Positions 47,326 through 57,799 of a DNA stretch of 64,000 bases are shown piece after piece; positions within the stretch are counted from its first letter, which is position 1; the number at the start of each line of letters is the position of its first letter. Location of the stretch: positions 1,590,001 through 1,654,000 of the forward strand of contig NC_084610.1 of the NCBI RefSeq assembly GCF_033807715.1, in the 5' to 3' direction. This DNA comes from Cololabis saira. Lineage: Eukaryota > Chordata > Actinopteri > Beloniformes > Belonidae. The notes beneath the pieces were generated by a model, which saw only the letters and a program-made list of their open reading frames with translations, made no database searches and had not been told where the DNA came from. Both the position numbers and the translations under genes were made by a program.

Positions 47326-48929
47326 TATTTTGGACTTGTGGTACAATATTTAAAAAATCTGTTTTGTCTAAATTTAAATGTAAAAAAAGGCTAATTGCTT
47401 TTTTGAAAAGGCAGCTGTGCTGATGAAACTTGCCGGTTGCCTCAAATGTTTAAGGTGGCATAAAGTCACACAATAACCACAGTTGTGAGCTGTCTTCTCT
47501 TCTTTCCACTTACTTATGTGAAATGCATTCTGGGAAACAGCCACTGAGCTGCAGTCAACACTTAAATGTGTGCTTTTAAACACAATTGTTTTTTGCTCTT
47601 CCCTCACAATTTGCTTTTAATAGGCCGGACATAATAAAATTAAAAAACAAAGGATGGCCCAATAATTTACCAAAGAAAAAGGAAAGAATATTATTAAATG
47701 TATTAAAAATACAAACCCTTCATTAAACAATAAAAAATAAATAAAATTGCACAAACTTTGTTATAAACAAACGTGAACACAAAAAAGAAGAGAAAACTGC
47801 AGGAATCAATAAATCTTCTGATTTATCAATTTTGAAAACATTTTCAAAAAATTTTTCATGATGTTTTACAATAAATTAAATGGTGTCTCTGTACTTTGGT
47901 GGTGAATATGAGGACAGACACATCTATTTTAGACTTTTGTTGTTGTTTTTTTAGCTGTGAGCTCTGGGGGTGAGGGGGGGTCAGTCCTGCGCTGGCCGTG
48001 GGGTGGGGGGGGGGTGAAACCGGGGCGAGGGGATAATTAAGCAAGCACGGTGACGGCTAGTAGGTCCTGAGCTTCACTGAACTGAATTAATAGCATCAGT
48101 GGAGCCCGGCAGCAGCGCCGCCACCGCCGCCACTAACGCTTGACCGTTAATTATGAGCCGGGCCGGGCCGGCCCCTCACCTGCTGCCGGGCAGCCCTCAC
48201 CTGCACCTCACGTGTCTCACATCAATAACACGTCCCTGCTAAACACTCACTTACCTGCTTTGTGCTTTGGGATGAAAACCATCCTCTGGTTGCCAAAAAT
48301 AAAACTATTCACCATGTTCCTTCCACGCTGCCGTCATGTGAAAATGGCAAATTTGTCACTTCCTGAAGCGCTCTCATGATGTTAACTGCTCGCTGGGATT
48401 TCACCACTCACATGCTGGTATAATTACACAAATGACATAATTGACTCAGATGAATAATATAACTTCACATTTTCCCCGGGGGGATGCAACGCAATCATCG
48501 CTCAACAACACATACCTCAGAAGGTGACACTGAAACTGAGAGCTATGAACTGACATTAACCCCTTCCTGTGCTGCTTTATACATGTGCAGCTCTGACAAC
48601 TGCAGAACTGGGGAATATACCTCCTATTTAAGGTTGTTTTTTAATATATATTCATTGTTTTTCTTAAAAGTTAGAGGTCAGAGTTTGGGATGTTTTAGAC
48701 AGGAACTTGTCCACCCTGTCATGAGTTCAGACATTGCGTGACAGGAATCAGAGCGACCGAAAGCAGGAATAAAGGTTTTTAAAGCTGCTTTTTCTCAACA
48801 CCGAGGCCTCCTCCTTCACCACGTCTGTTTCATCATTCCCCTGATATCCCTCCATTCATCCCCCGTGCTTCCTTCCTCCCTTCCTTCCTTCCTTCCTTCC
48901 TCCGTACCTAGCTCCCGTCTGAGCGCAGG
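47326..48929. other. Low-repeat sequence
   Basis: No gene supported. AT-rich in 47620-47880; G-run at 48003-48013; short (TTCC)n at 48876-48900. Confidence 0.35.
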
Positions 48930-49330
48930 CAGATGAGGTAACTCCAGGCAATCTCGACACAGTGCCGCTTACATCAACCCGCCGGTTCAGACGAACTGCC
49001 AGGCCATTGCTGCTAATCAGAATTTCTGCTCGTCTAATTGACCTTCCAGATTGAACAAAAATGAAATAAAACTAAAATAGAAAATGCTGGTCCGGATCCA
49101 TGGCAAGCCTGGCTCGCTCACCACGATTGTAATTAACGCTAATCGGGGACAGGCCGTCCGCTGATTTGGGCGAGGGCGTCTGAAGCATGAGGAAGACGCG
49201 CCGGTGCCAAGGAAGCCAGTTAGAGGGAAGATGAGAGCGGCTTTTTTATGGACCTAGGGGCCATCGTGTCGGGACGGAGAGAAAACCCCGGCCAGGAGGA
49301 CGTTCGCATGACAAACCTGTGATTTAGGAA
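48930..49330. other. Candidate conserved non-coding block
   Basis: Repeat-free, with GCTGCTAATCAGAATTTCTG, CTCGTCTAATTGACC and GATTGTAATTAACGCTAATC. Homeodomain-like words are dense here. Confidence 0.38.
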
Positions 49331-49486
49331 ACTGACTTTTCAATTCATTTAAACAATTCGGAAGGAATTTGTACCTGGAAGCTTCCAGTGTTGGGTTTTA
49401 AGGCCTTGGTATGATTGTGGTCTCATTGGAGGAGGTTGGGGGTTGGGGGGGGGCGATGATTGACCCTGAGGGGCCCAGATGTGTCC
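49331..49486. other. Unassigned spacer
   Basis: No feature recognised apart from G-runs. Confidence 0.35.
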
Positions 49487-49494
49487 CCAAGTTC

Positions 49495-50326
49495 ACGAGG
49501 TGTCAAGTAACGAAGTACAAATAGTTTGTTACCAAAATGTCAAAATGTCGAGAGAAAAAAGTCAAAATTTCGAGAAAAAAGTCGAAATGTTGAGAAAAAA
49601 GTCGAAATGTCAAGAAAAAAGTAAAAATGTCAAAATGTTGAGAAAGGGGAAAAAAGAAGAAAAAAAAAGAAAAAAAGAGAAAAAAAGGAGAAAAAAAAGA
49701 AAAAAATAAGAAAAAAAAGGGAAAAAAAAGGTAGAAATTTTGGTTATCTATACTTCACTAGAGTAATTATTTTTCAGACGACTTTTTACTTTTACTCCTT
49801 ACATTTTCACGCAATTATCTGTACTTTTTACTCCTTACATTTTAAAAACAGCCTCTATTTCATTTGGGCCTTTAAATAAAAACTATCCAGTTAAATTGCT
49901 CCATCCGGATAGAGTGAATTTGGTTGTGGTTGTTTCAGATGTTCTTGTCCAGTTTTGTTCTTACATCCGTTCCCTCAGATTCCTGCAACTAAACTTGGAT
50001 GTACATTCCAATAAAGGTTAGGATAAATGATAACATGAACATGAAGTTTGACTTTTTGCACCATTACAATACTTATAGGCAACTAGTCATCATATCTGCT
50101 GCTCTCTGAAACACATGTTAATGCTCAATAGTACACATATATGCTTCTTTAATATATTTGCATTATACTAAGATGCAGTGCATAAGTAGTTTTGAAACCA
50201 GTACTTTTATACTTTTACTTGAGTAAAAAACTTGAGTTGATACTTCAACTTCTACAGGAGTATTTTTAAACTCTAGTGTCTATACTTCTACCTGAGTAAT
50301 GAATGTGAATACTGAAGACACCTCTG
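49495..50326. mobile_element. hAT-type element carrying a foreign minisatellite
   Basis: Flanks CCAAGTTC (49487-49494) and CCGAGTTC (50327-50334) match at 7 of 8 bases. Ends are GAGGTGTCAAGTAACG and AGACACCTCTG. The arms hold TACTTTTACT and AAGTAC words like other elements of this type. Bases 49540-49735 are a GAGAAAAAAGTCGAAATGTC minisatellite otherwise found inside the 19855/51887 family. Confidence 0.78.
49540..49735 (-). repeat. AAAAAGTCGAAATGTC minisatellite and A-rich tract
   Basis: Five to six 20-bp units followed by A/G-rich sequence, as in the interior of 51887-52769 but without either hAT terminus of that family. Confidence 0.9.
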
Positions 50327-50334
50327 CCGAGTTC

Positions 50335-50719
50335 ACCAGGTAGTCGAGGTTGGGGTTTGGGCCAGATTTGGCTCCAGCCACGGAAGACAGATGTTTTTCA
50401 AACTTAATTTAAATTCATAAAACAAAAAATGCATCCTGCTCCCTTCCTTGAACGAAGTAAACTCTGTTTGTTATTGGATCCTTTTAAGTCACTTATTTCC
50501 AGTGCACTTTGAAAATGCAGACAGAATTCCTGGTTGCGCGGCAGATACGATCTGATTTTGGGTTTCCATACTGAACGGGACATCATGTAAACTTGATTTA
50601 AGAGAGTCACTGAGCAGGATTCAACCCTCAGCTGTCGAAACCAAAGGTGCTCATTTCTCCTTGACGTTGATTTCCCCTGATCACAGAGAAGCGTCTCTTC
50701 AGGCTCCACTTCCACTCCT
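50335..50719. other. Unassigned
   Basis: No gene supported. A 103-codon minus frame (50404-50715) has no known domain. Confidence 0.3.
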
Positions 50720-51250
50720 GTTGTTGATTCTCCTCACCGTGCCTGCACAATGAGAGCAGAGACCATTTGCTGTAACAAATGTGAAGATGTGTGCACTGCG
50801 TAATGGCTCGCGGGCTCTAATTGCCGCGATTGATTTGAGTTGCCCAGTTGGACCGTAGAATTTTAATCTGAGGCAACCATCTCCGAGGAGAGGCCCATGA
50901 TGACGTTTATTTTTCACAGTTAACATCTCTGCCCTCCTTCCACACTCCCCAACTTTACATTAGAGATGGAGATCACGAGATGTGCTGACTGTATGTCCGA
51001 GCCGCGGACGTGAGCGCATTCCACCGAAACCTCTTTTCAAAGCACTTTAGACGCTATTCAATTGATACGGCCATTATTGCACAGAAGAGGAACCGTTTTG
51101 GCGTGACTGTTGATGCGTCTGCATTTCACTGCCATCTATTTTTTTTTTCTCTTTTCATAGTGAGCTTCTATAGAAAGATTTTTGTCCCCTCTGTTCCGCA
51201 GCATTAGTAATTATCACGAGGATGCCTCCTGGCTCAGAGCAAGAAAAAAG
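50720..51250. other. Candidate conserved non-coding block
   Basis: Repeat-free, with GCTCTAATTGCCGCGATTGA and AGAATTTTAATCTGAGGC, and later TATTCAATTGATACGGCC. Visual impression of an enhancer-type element. Confidence 0.35.
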
Positions 51251-51788
51251 AGAAAAAAAAGAAAGTCTTTACTCATCAGAGAACACAGACGTCAATTCAG
51301 GGGCCGGCTCGCCCTGTTAGCGCAGGGTTGAGAATTAAAAACATCCTTCACAGGTCGTCTCTTTGTGGCAGCAGCAGCAGGTTTGAGGAAAACTTCAATT
51401 ATTTTCCATTAACAGGGACACAATTGATCTAAACATGTGGCGACCGGAGCAGCAGCAGCACCTTACAGGGGTGGGGGTTAAAGGCAGCGCGGGTGAAGAG
51501 GCTGCGCTCCCCTATGGATCGGCCCTCTGGATCTATACAATCCTGGGCCCCCCCGCCTCCGCCTGATTGAATACCACGCAGAGCGCCTGTGGAGACACTC
51601 TGGTAACCGTATGCCATTGTCCAGATGCTCACCTACAGTCCTCAAGTGGGGGTGAAGGGACTTCTGGAGGGGGCCAGGGCAGAAAAGAGGAGCCTTTGAC
51701 CTGCTGCCAGTTTACGGCTTCTGATGGGGATTGAAGTTGTAGACGTTGACAGTGAGGGAGTCTCATCCAACTTGTCCCATTCATTTCA
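51251..51788. other. Unassigned
   Basis: No gene or repeat recognised. Confidence 0.35.
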
Positions 51789-52059
51789 TGTTAGTTAGTT
51801 AGTTTTATTTTGGTCCATTAGTCAATCAAAACATGCACCACAGTAAAGCTGGATGTATAAATAAATGAACCAAAAATGGTGTAGACCAGGGGTCTGCAAC
51901 CCGAAATGTTGAAAGAGCCATATTGGAACAAAAACACAAAAAACAAATATGTCTGGAGCCGCAAAAAATGAAAAGTCTTGTATAAGCCTTAGAATGAAGA
52001 CAACACATGCTGCATGTAGCTATATTAGTTATTACTGGGGAGAGTTTTTATTTCATTAT

Positions 52060-52445
52060 GCACTTCGAGAAAAAAGTCGAAATGTCGAGAAAACATTAAA
52101 AATGTCGAGAAAAAAGTTGAAATGTTGAGAAAAAAGTCAAAATGTCGAGAGAAAAAAGTCAAATGTTGAGAAAAAAGTCGAAGTGTCGAGAAAAAAGTCG
52201 AAATGTCGAGAAAAAAGTCGAAACGTCGAGAAAAAAGTCAAAATTTCGAGGAAAAAGTCGAAAATGTTGAGAAAAAAGTCGAAATGTCGAGAAAAAAGTC
52301 GAAATGTCGAGAAAACATTAAAAATGTTGAGAAAAAAGTTGAAATGTTGAGAAAAATGTCAAAATGTCGAGAGAAAAAAGTCAAATGTTGAGAAAAAAGT
52401 CGAAATGTTGAGAAAAAAGTCAAAATTTCGAGAAAAAAGTCGAAA
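52060..52445 (-). repeat. 20-bp minisatellite in the hAT element
   Basis: About 18 units of GAGAAAAAAGTCGAAATGTC with variants AAACATTAAAA and GTTGAAATGTT. A longer period of about 240 bp is visible: the block with AAACATTAAAAATGT at 52095 recurs at 52313. Confidence 0.93.
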
Positions 52446-52566
52446 TTTGTTTATGTTTATGTTTACCGGTATGTTCATGTTCTGGATCTCTGGAAAGCGT
52501 CTAGAGACAACATCTGTTGTATTAGACGCTATATAAATAAAATTGAATTGAATTGAATTGAATTGA
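52442..52566 (+). mobile_element. TTGAA-tailed retroposon, copy f (short, nested)
   Basis: About 125 bp: only the last part of the family, from CATGTTCTGGATCTCTGG to the run of ATTGA units. It is inserted inside the minisatellite of the hAT element, which itself sits in a LINE, making three levels of nesting. Confidence 0.85.
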
Positions 52567-52914
52567 AATGTCAAAATGTTGAGAAAGGGGAAAAAAGAAG
52601 AAAAAAAAGAAAAAAAAGAAAAAAAATAAGAAAAAAAGGAGAAAAAAAAGAAAAAAATAAGAAAAAAAAGGAAAAAAAAGGTCAAACATTTTTGAAAAAG
52701 CTCCAGGAGCCACTAGGGCGGCGCTAAAGAGCCGCATGCGGCTCTAGAGCCGCGGGTTGCCGACCCCTGGTGTAGACTGAAGCCGTAGCTTATATAATGC
52801 CTACCCTTTTTTACAATACATCACATCACAACAAATCAAAATAAAAAGTATTACAGAGATCAATTACAACAAGAGCATGTGATATAGAGGATTTACAGGA
52901 GAAGCTGCTCTTGG

Positions 52915-53510
52915 TCATAGTTTATATTTATCAATTGCCCTAAGTTTAAACATTTTTTTGAATTTGCGGATAAAACTACACATTTTTAGCTCATCACAGA
53001 GACTATTCCACAAGTTTACCCCTTTAACAGAAACACATCTACTGCTAAAGTTTGTCCTTACCTTTATTTTATTAAACATACAAGTTCCCCTGAGTTCATA
53101 GCGACTTTCTCTGGGTGAAAACATTTCCTGAATGCAGTAAGGAAGTAGGTTGTTGTGCTTTATACATTATAAGAGAAGTCCTTAGCTCAACTAGATCTAC
53201 ACATTTTAAGGTATTTAATTTAATGAAGAGTGGGGTCGTTGGGTCGCAGTATTTTGAATTATTTACAATTCTTATGGCTCTCTTTTGTAATTTAATTATT
53301 GGATCAATGTTTGTTATGTAAGTATTTCCCCATACCTCCACACAGTAAGTCATGTATGGAACAATAGTGAACAGTACAGTATGTAAGTGGATTTCTGATT
53401 TAAAAGTTATTTTGTTTTTTTATAGGATTGCAATGGTTTTGGACAATTTAGACAATTTAGATGTAATATTGTTTATATGTGTTTGTCATGTATTCATACC
53501 TTAAAAGAGC
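52915..53510 (-). pseudogene. LINE reverse-transcriptase C-terminal remnant
   Basis: Reading on the minus strand from 53510, the frame gives HINNITSKLSKLSKTIAI, a stop, then PYMTYCVEVWGNTY, LQKRAIRIVNNS and PLFIKLNTLK, shifts frame at about 53096-53124, and continues RYELRG, VNLWNSL and FIRKFKKMFK. This is the tail of an L2/CR1/jockey-type LINE ORF2. It is disrupted by at least one stop and one frameshift and lacks the catalytic core. Confidence 0.82.
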
Positions 53511-53883
53511 CATTTATATGATTAGATGCAAAACTTCACAACTTTTAATGTTCAAATATTCTGCAAATTCTCATGAAAAACGGTGAAACTCCCTCACAAA
53601 GCTGCAGTGGAGACTAAAGGTGGGTTTAAGGTTAAGTTTCCATTAGTAGGGGTTTTACTGCGCTTAAGCTGGAGGGACGTGTTTCCTTTAACAGGAATGG
53701 ATGTTTTGCGGGGCAGAAACAAGTCCTCACCTTGGATAAGGAACTTTAATGCTGCTCTGAAACATCTTTTCTTATTCAACATTTCTAGTGTATGCAAACA
53801 GCAAACAGCCGTTCCTGTTTATATTTTATTCTTCTTTGCTGTTGTCTTCCTCCTTTTACCAGTGGTATGTGGCGTTAGCTTGC
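53511..53883. other. Unassigned
   Basis: A 128-codon frame at 53583-53969 runs into the following MITE and shows no known domain. Nothing else recognised. Confidence 0.35.
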
Positions 53884-53886
53884 TAA

Positions 53887-55008
53887 AGCCTGAATTATGG
53901 TTCTGCGTCAAATTGACGCCGTGCCTACGGCGTCACCGTGACGCCGTCACCGTGACACCGTCACCGTGACGCCGTCGTGAACCTTCGGACTTCTCCGTCA
54001 CTCCATTTCTCCGCGGTGCAGTACCCCCCGTGACCGCTAGGGGGTCGCGATCTTTTCCTGAATGGTTTATCCGACTTTTTCCGGTCACAGTGAATCAAAG
54101 AGATAAGGACAACTATTGTGCAAAAAAACAAAACAAAAAAAAAATCACACACACACGAAGAAAAGAGCGCTGAAAGTTCACGATTGCTTCAAACCGGAAA
54201 CCGGAAATGCGCTGCTACCAAGCGAACCAATCACAGCCCTCTCCGTCTGTGTTTGGTCTGCGTCGCCTCAACGTGTAGTTACAATTTTTGGGAGGTGCAC
54301 GTCAGTGACGGTGGCCGAGACCCGCCATTCCTGAAAATTAAAGAAACGCTGCAAATAAAAAGAAACGCTGCTGCAAATACATTAAACGCTTTGCAAATAA
54401 AATAAACGCTGCAAATAAAAACAAACGCCGCTGCAAATAAAAGAAACACTGCAAATATAAAGAAACGCTGCTGCAAATAAAAAAAAACGATGCAAATAAA
54501 AAAGATAAAACGGAAGTGAATTACCGGGGACTATTTTTGCTGATGCACCGGTGTTTTTTACGTGATAGGAGAAGAAGAAGACGAAGAGCACGTAAGTGAA
54601 AAGGAAGAAATAAGAAGAGCGAGGAATAAGAACAACGGACGAGAAAATAAGTGAAAAGGTTAGTGTTCAACGTCGCTACGTGTCATTTTTAATGTGCAAC
54701 ACCGGTGCATCGGCAAAAATAGTCCCCGGTAATTCACTTCCGTTGTGGCTTTTTTTATTTGCGTCATTTTTTTATTTTATTTGCAGCGGGGTTTATTTTA
54801 TTTGCAGCGGGGTTTATTTTATTTGCAGCAGGGTTTCTTTATATTTGCAGCGTTTCTTTTATTTGCTAAGCGTTACTTTTATTTTCAGCAATGGCGGGTC
54901 TCGGCCATCGTACGTCAGTGACTGCGTAAGTGACGGCGTGTGGTCTGCGTCGACGCGTACCCTACGGCGTAGGCACGGCGTCGTTTTGACGCAGAACCAT
55001 AACTGACT
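53887..55008. mobile_element. Harbinger-type MITE, copy 2, with nested element
   Basis: Flanked by TAA (53884-53886, 55009-55011). Ends AGCCTGAATTATGGTTCTGC and, from the right, AGTCAGTTATGGTTCTGC. It is about 85-90% alike to 435-923 by eye where they align. The additional length comes from the insertion at 54308-54911. Confidence 0.87.
54308..54911. mobile_element. Mutator-like MITE, copy 2 (nested)
   Basis: 604 bp, flanked by ACGTCAGTG on both sides (54299-54307, 54912-54920). Ends ACGGTGGCCGAGACCCGCCA and, from the right, ACGATGGCCGAGACCCGCCA. A 9-bp duplication suits Mutator-like elements; the host already has repeats of GTCAGTGAC here, so part of the match may be older. Arms consist of GCTGCAAATAAAA units. 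Confidence 0.82.
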
Positions 55009-55011
55009 TAA

Positions 55012-56099
55012 GTCAGTGGATCCTACCGGGTCCAGCACTGTCATGGAGACGCATTAGCTGAAAGGTTAAGGAGACGGTCAGCCCTGTTCAGGTTCCAGCC
55101 TCCATATTTGACCCCAGACCTGCTATTGGACACTTAAGACCCCTAAGAGACTCAGGAAAGTGAAGATGGAAGAGAAAACAAGATGGTGACCAAACAAGAG
55201 TAAATTTCTGACTTTGAAAAACAAGATAGTACTGGTAAATTCTAGTATTAGATGGATAGATAGATTGATAGATGGATACTATATAGTAGTACTAGTAGTA
55301 CAGAATCACTGTTTTTCAGGAAAACTTGAAACACATCTTATTAGATTTCATTTTTCAATTTAAAAGCATTTTGTGCATCAGTATTTTTTTTCTATATTTT
55401 TGTTTTGTTTGCAAGTTTTCTTATAATATTTAGGGAGAAATATAAAGCAGTGTTATCTATTAAAATATAAAGTCCTGTTAATAAAATTTCAATAATGAAG
55501 ACTAAAACGTTATCACTTTTTAAAATGTGATAAAGTACCTTGGGTATTTTTATTTATTTTTTAGCTAATAGCAATACAAGATCTTCAATATTTTTCTTAG
55601 GTATGATTTGCATTTTTTTAAGAATCAAAGGATTTCTTCACAAATGTTCACCACTTAATGTAATTCTTCATTGATACTTAGGCTTTGCAGCTTTGTACCA
55701 TTTATTATCCTTTAGTGAACCACAACATTAAAACACTACTAAACTGGGTATGATTCCTGGAAAAGAAAGAAAATTGTAAAAAAAAAAAAAAAAAAAAAAA
55801 AGATATTTTAGTGTTAAATTGCATTGCAATTCCTTGGCTCGACTGCTTTTATAAATTGTCAAAAATATGAATTTTAAAATTTGGTCTCACCTTCACGATT
55901 TGGATGGTAATTGTTAGAATGCTTTAAAAAGATTTTTCTGTGTAAAGTGCCTTGAGATCAAGGCGTATAAAAAGACGTATAAACAAATATAGTGAATTAA
56001 AGTGAATGTGAAGCAGGAATGACAGGATTCAACTGATGTGTTTTATTAGCTATAAAAAGGAGCCAACATTTTTTTTCTTCTTTTTTCCACAAATATAAC
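55012..56099. other. Unassigned AT-rich sequence
   Basis: No gene supported. Imperfect GATA units at 55250-55275 and an A-run at 55777-55801. The first 33 bp resemble 7161-7193. Confidence 0.35.
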
Positions 56100-56470
56100 T
56101 AGAAATAATCATTGGACTTCGGTTAACTGCAAGCATTAAGAGATTGTTCTGAAATGCAGATGAGGTGCTGCTCAATTAAATATGCATTCATTTACATAAG
56201 TGCTCATTAGACGGAATTTGCTCAAATAAACACCTGAATGTGCCTTTTGTATCTCCTGAAGTCTGAAAGAAGACGTCTTGGCCTTTTAGTGAAGACGGAG
56301 GTGATAATCTGTGTTTTAGATGCATTTTTGTTCAGAAAAAAAAAACATATATTCAGAAAACACAAAATTTGTGTCCATGCCTGGCATGAAGTAGCACAAA
56401 TCAAGTCAAACATCAACCCTCCAGACGTCTGCAGCGGAAAAGTGAGGAATAATTTCTACTACGTGTAAAC
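56100..56470. other. Candidate conserved non-coding block
   Basis: Repeat-free, with TCAATTAAATATGCATTCAT and GCTCATTAGACGGAATTTGC, including an octamer-like TATGCAT. Confidence 0.36.
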
Positions 56471-56939
56471 ATATTCATGAAACACCTGATCTTAGACTCT
56501 TTTCATGTCACCTATGTGTCATAGCGCCTGTGTGCCCATGCGTGTTTTGAAAAAATATGAAAGGAAAAGAAATCAGACATCAAACGGGGATGAAAGCGGC
56601 TGCGTCAAAAGTCGAGCTGTGACGGTCCTTAATCGCTGGGAAGAGGGCTCGTAGTCGGAGCCGTTTCATACCAACACCTTGTCAGAGGTACAGAGAAACA
56701 GAGAAACAGAGCGCGCCGCCGTGTAATTCCACAGGCCGCTGGATTTCTGGTCATCCTACCTCTCAAATGTAAACACTGATGCGTCTCCAATCGCGTTAAG
56801 CTGTTTTTAAAGGGCGACCACTGGAGTCGACGCCAGCAAAAAGGCTTCCCACACAAAGGCTTTACTTCTCCCGCGTCTCTTCTCCGCCTGGAGCTGTTTG
56901 CCAGTCGAGCGCTGAATACACCCTTCAGTGGCTCGAGCA
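56471..56939. other. Unassigned
   Basis: A 103-codon minus frame (56629-56940) has no recognisable domain. No repeats seen. Confidence 0.35.
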
Positions 56940-57350
56940 CCTTGAGGTGCGCTCATCTCTAATCATTATTTGATGACAGACATCTGCAGTTCCTTAGCAA
57001 CGGGCGCCGGTGGTCCAAACAATTTCATTAAAGCGTGGCACCTCTTAGCAGGTGGGTGAGTGTTGGAGGAGATAAACATTCATGAGCAGATTGGCTGTGG
57101 TATTTGCCAACATCACAATTGATGATATCAATTTGTTTGTGTAGCAGCTCAAATATTGTAAGTGGATTAAGCAAAGGTGTCGGGGTGGTGAAGGAGTGTA
57201 TCACGATGTCTTTTTCTGTTTACTTGATGGCGCGCAAACGCGGAGAGAAACCACATCTCGTTTGTTTTGAGCAGGATCAGAACTGTTTCAATCCCCACGT
57301 GCACGACAAATATATACATCAGATACAGTAAAAAGAAGACACAGTCCATC
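56940..57350. other. Candidate conserved non-coding block
   Basis: Long repeat-free block with CTCTAATCATTATTTGATGA, AACAATTTCATTAAAGCG, ACAATTGATGATATCAATTT and AGTGGATTAAGC. One of the strongest enhancer-like stretches here by appearance. Confidence 0.42.
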
Positions 57351-57466
57351 CACAGCAGGAACAGTCAGATACATGAGAGACGTGTGCAGAAATTAACTCT
57401 ACATATCATTAAACAAAGGTGCTAACTGTTTAGTTCCTATTTGATGTCGAGATATTTATTCATCTT
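57351..57466. other. Unassigned spacer
   Basis: Nothing recognised. Confidence 0.3.
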
Positions 57467-57799
57467 GGTCATCCCGTTGTTGCTTCCACCTGCCTGCTGT
57501 GGTGTTGAAGTCCCCGACCCCCCAGTCTGGCCTTCGGCAGGAGGGTCCCCCCTTATGATCCAGGTCCTGGTCCAGGTTTCTACCCCCTTATGATCCTGGT
57601 CCTGGTCCAGGTTTCTTCCCTCCTAAAGGGGAGTTTTTCTTGCCACTGTTTGGCTTAAGGTTTTTCTCCCACTAGGGGAGTTTTTACCTGCCATTATTTA
57701 TGTAATAATTGCTCGGGGGTTCATGTTCTGGATCTCTGGAAAGCGTCTAGAGACAACTATGTTGTATTAGACGCTATATAAATAAAATTGAATTGAATT
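57467..57799 (+). mobile_element. TTGAA-tailed retroposon, copy g
   Basis: Plus-oriented, one 44-bp unit only (GGTCATCCCGTTGTTGCTTC). The segment CCCCTTATGATCCAGGTCCTGG is partly duplicated at 57586. Ends in AAATTGAATTGAATT. Confidence 0.87.

Larger units (their letters stand above)
51887..52769 (-). mobile_element. hAT-type element, minisatellite family (nested in LINE)
   Basis: 883 bp, ends CAGGGGTCTGCAACCCG and GGGTTGCCGACCCCTG, perfect flanking GTGTAGAC (51879-51886, 52770-52777). Inverted relative to 19855. The interior has about 18 units of GAGAAAAAAGTCGAAATGTC type, a retroposon fragment and a poly-A-rich tract. Confidence 0.95.
51789..53510 (-). mobile_element. LINE 3' end, L2/CR1/jockey-like, split by a hAT
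   Basis: Minus-oriented and 5'-truncated near 53510. The 3' tail, TAGTTAGTTAGTTTTATTTT on the plus strand, lies at 51789-51808. The hAT at 51887-52769 is inserted in the 3' UTR with a perfect 8-bp duplication. Coding remnants are at 52915-53510. Confidence 0.82.

Noticed and set aside
52060..52445. Regular 20-bp repeats that might suggest a CRISPR array
   Set aside because: Units are adjacent with no unique spacers, the source is an animal genome, and the array is inside a hAT transposon.
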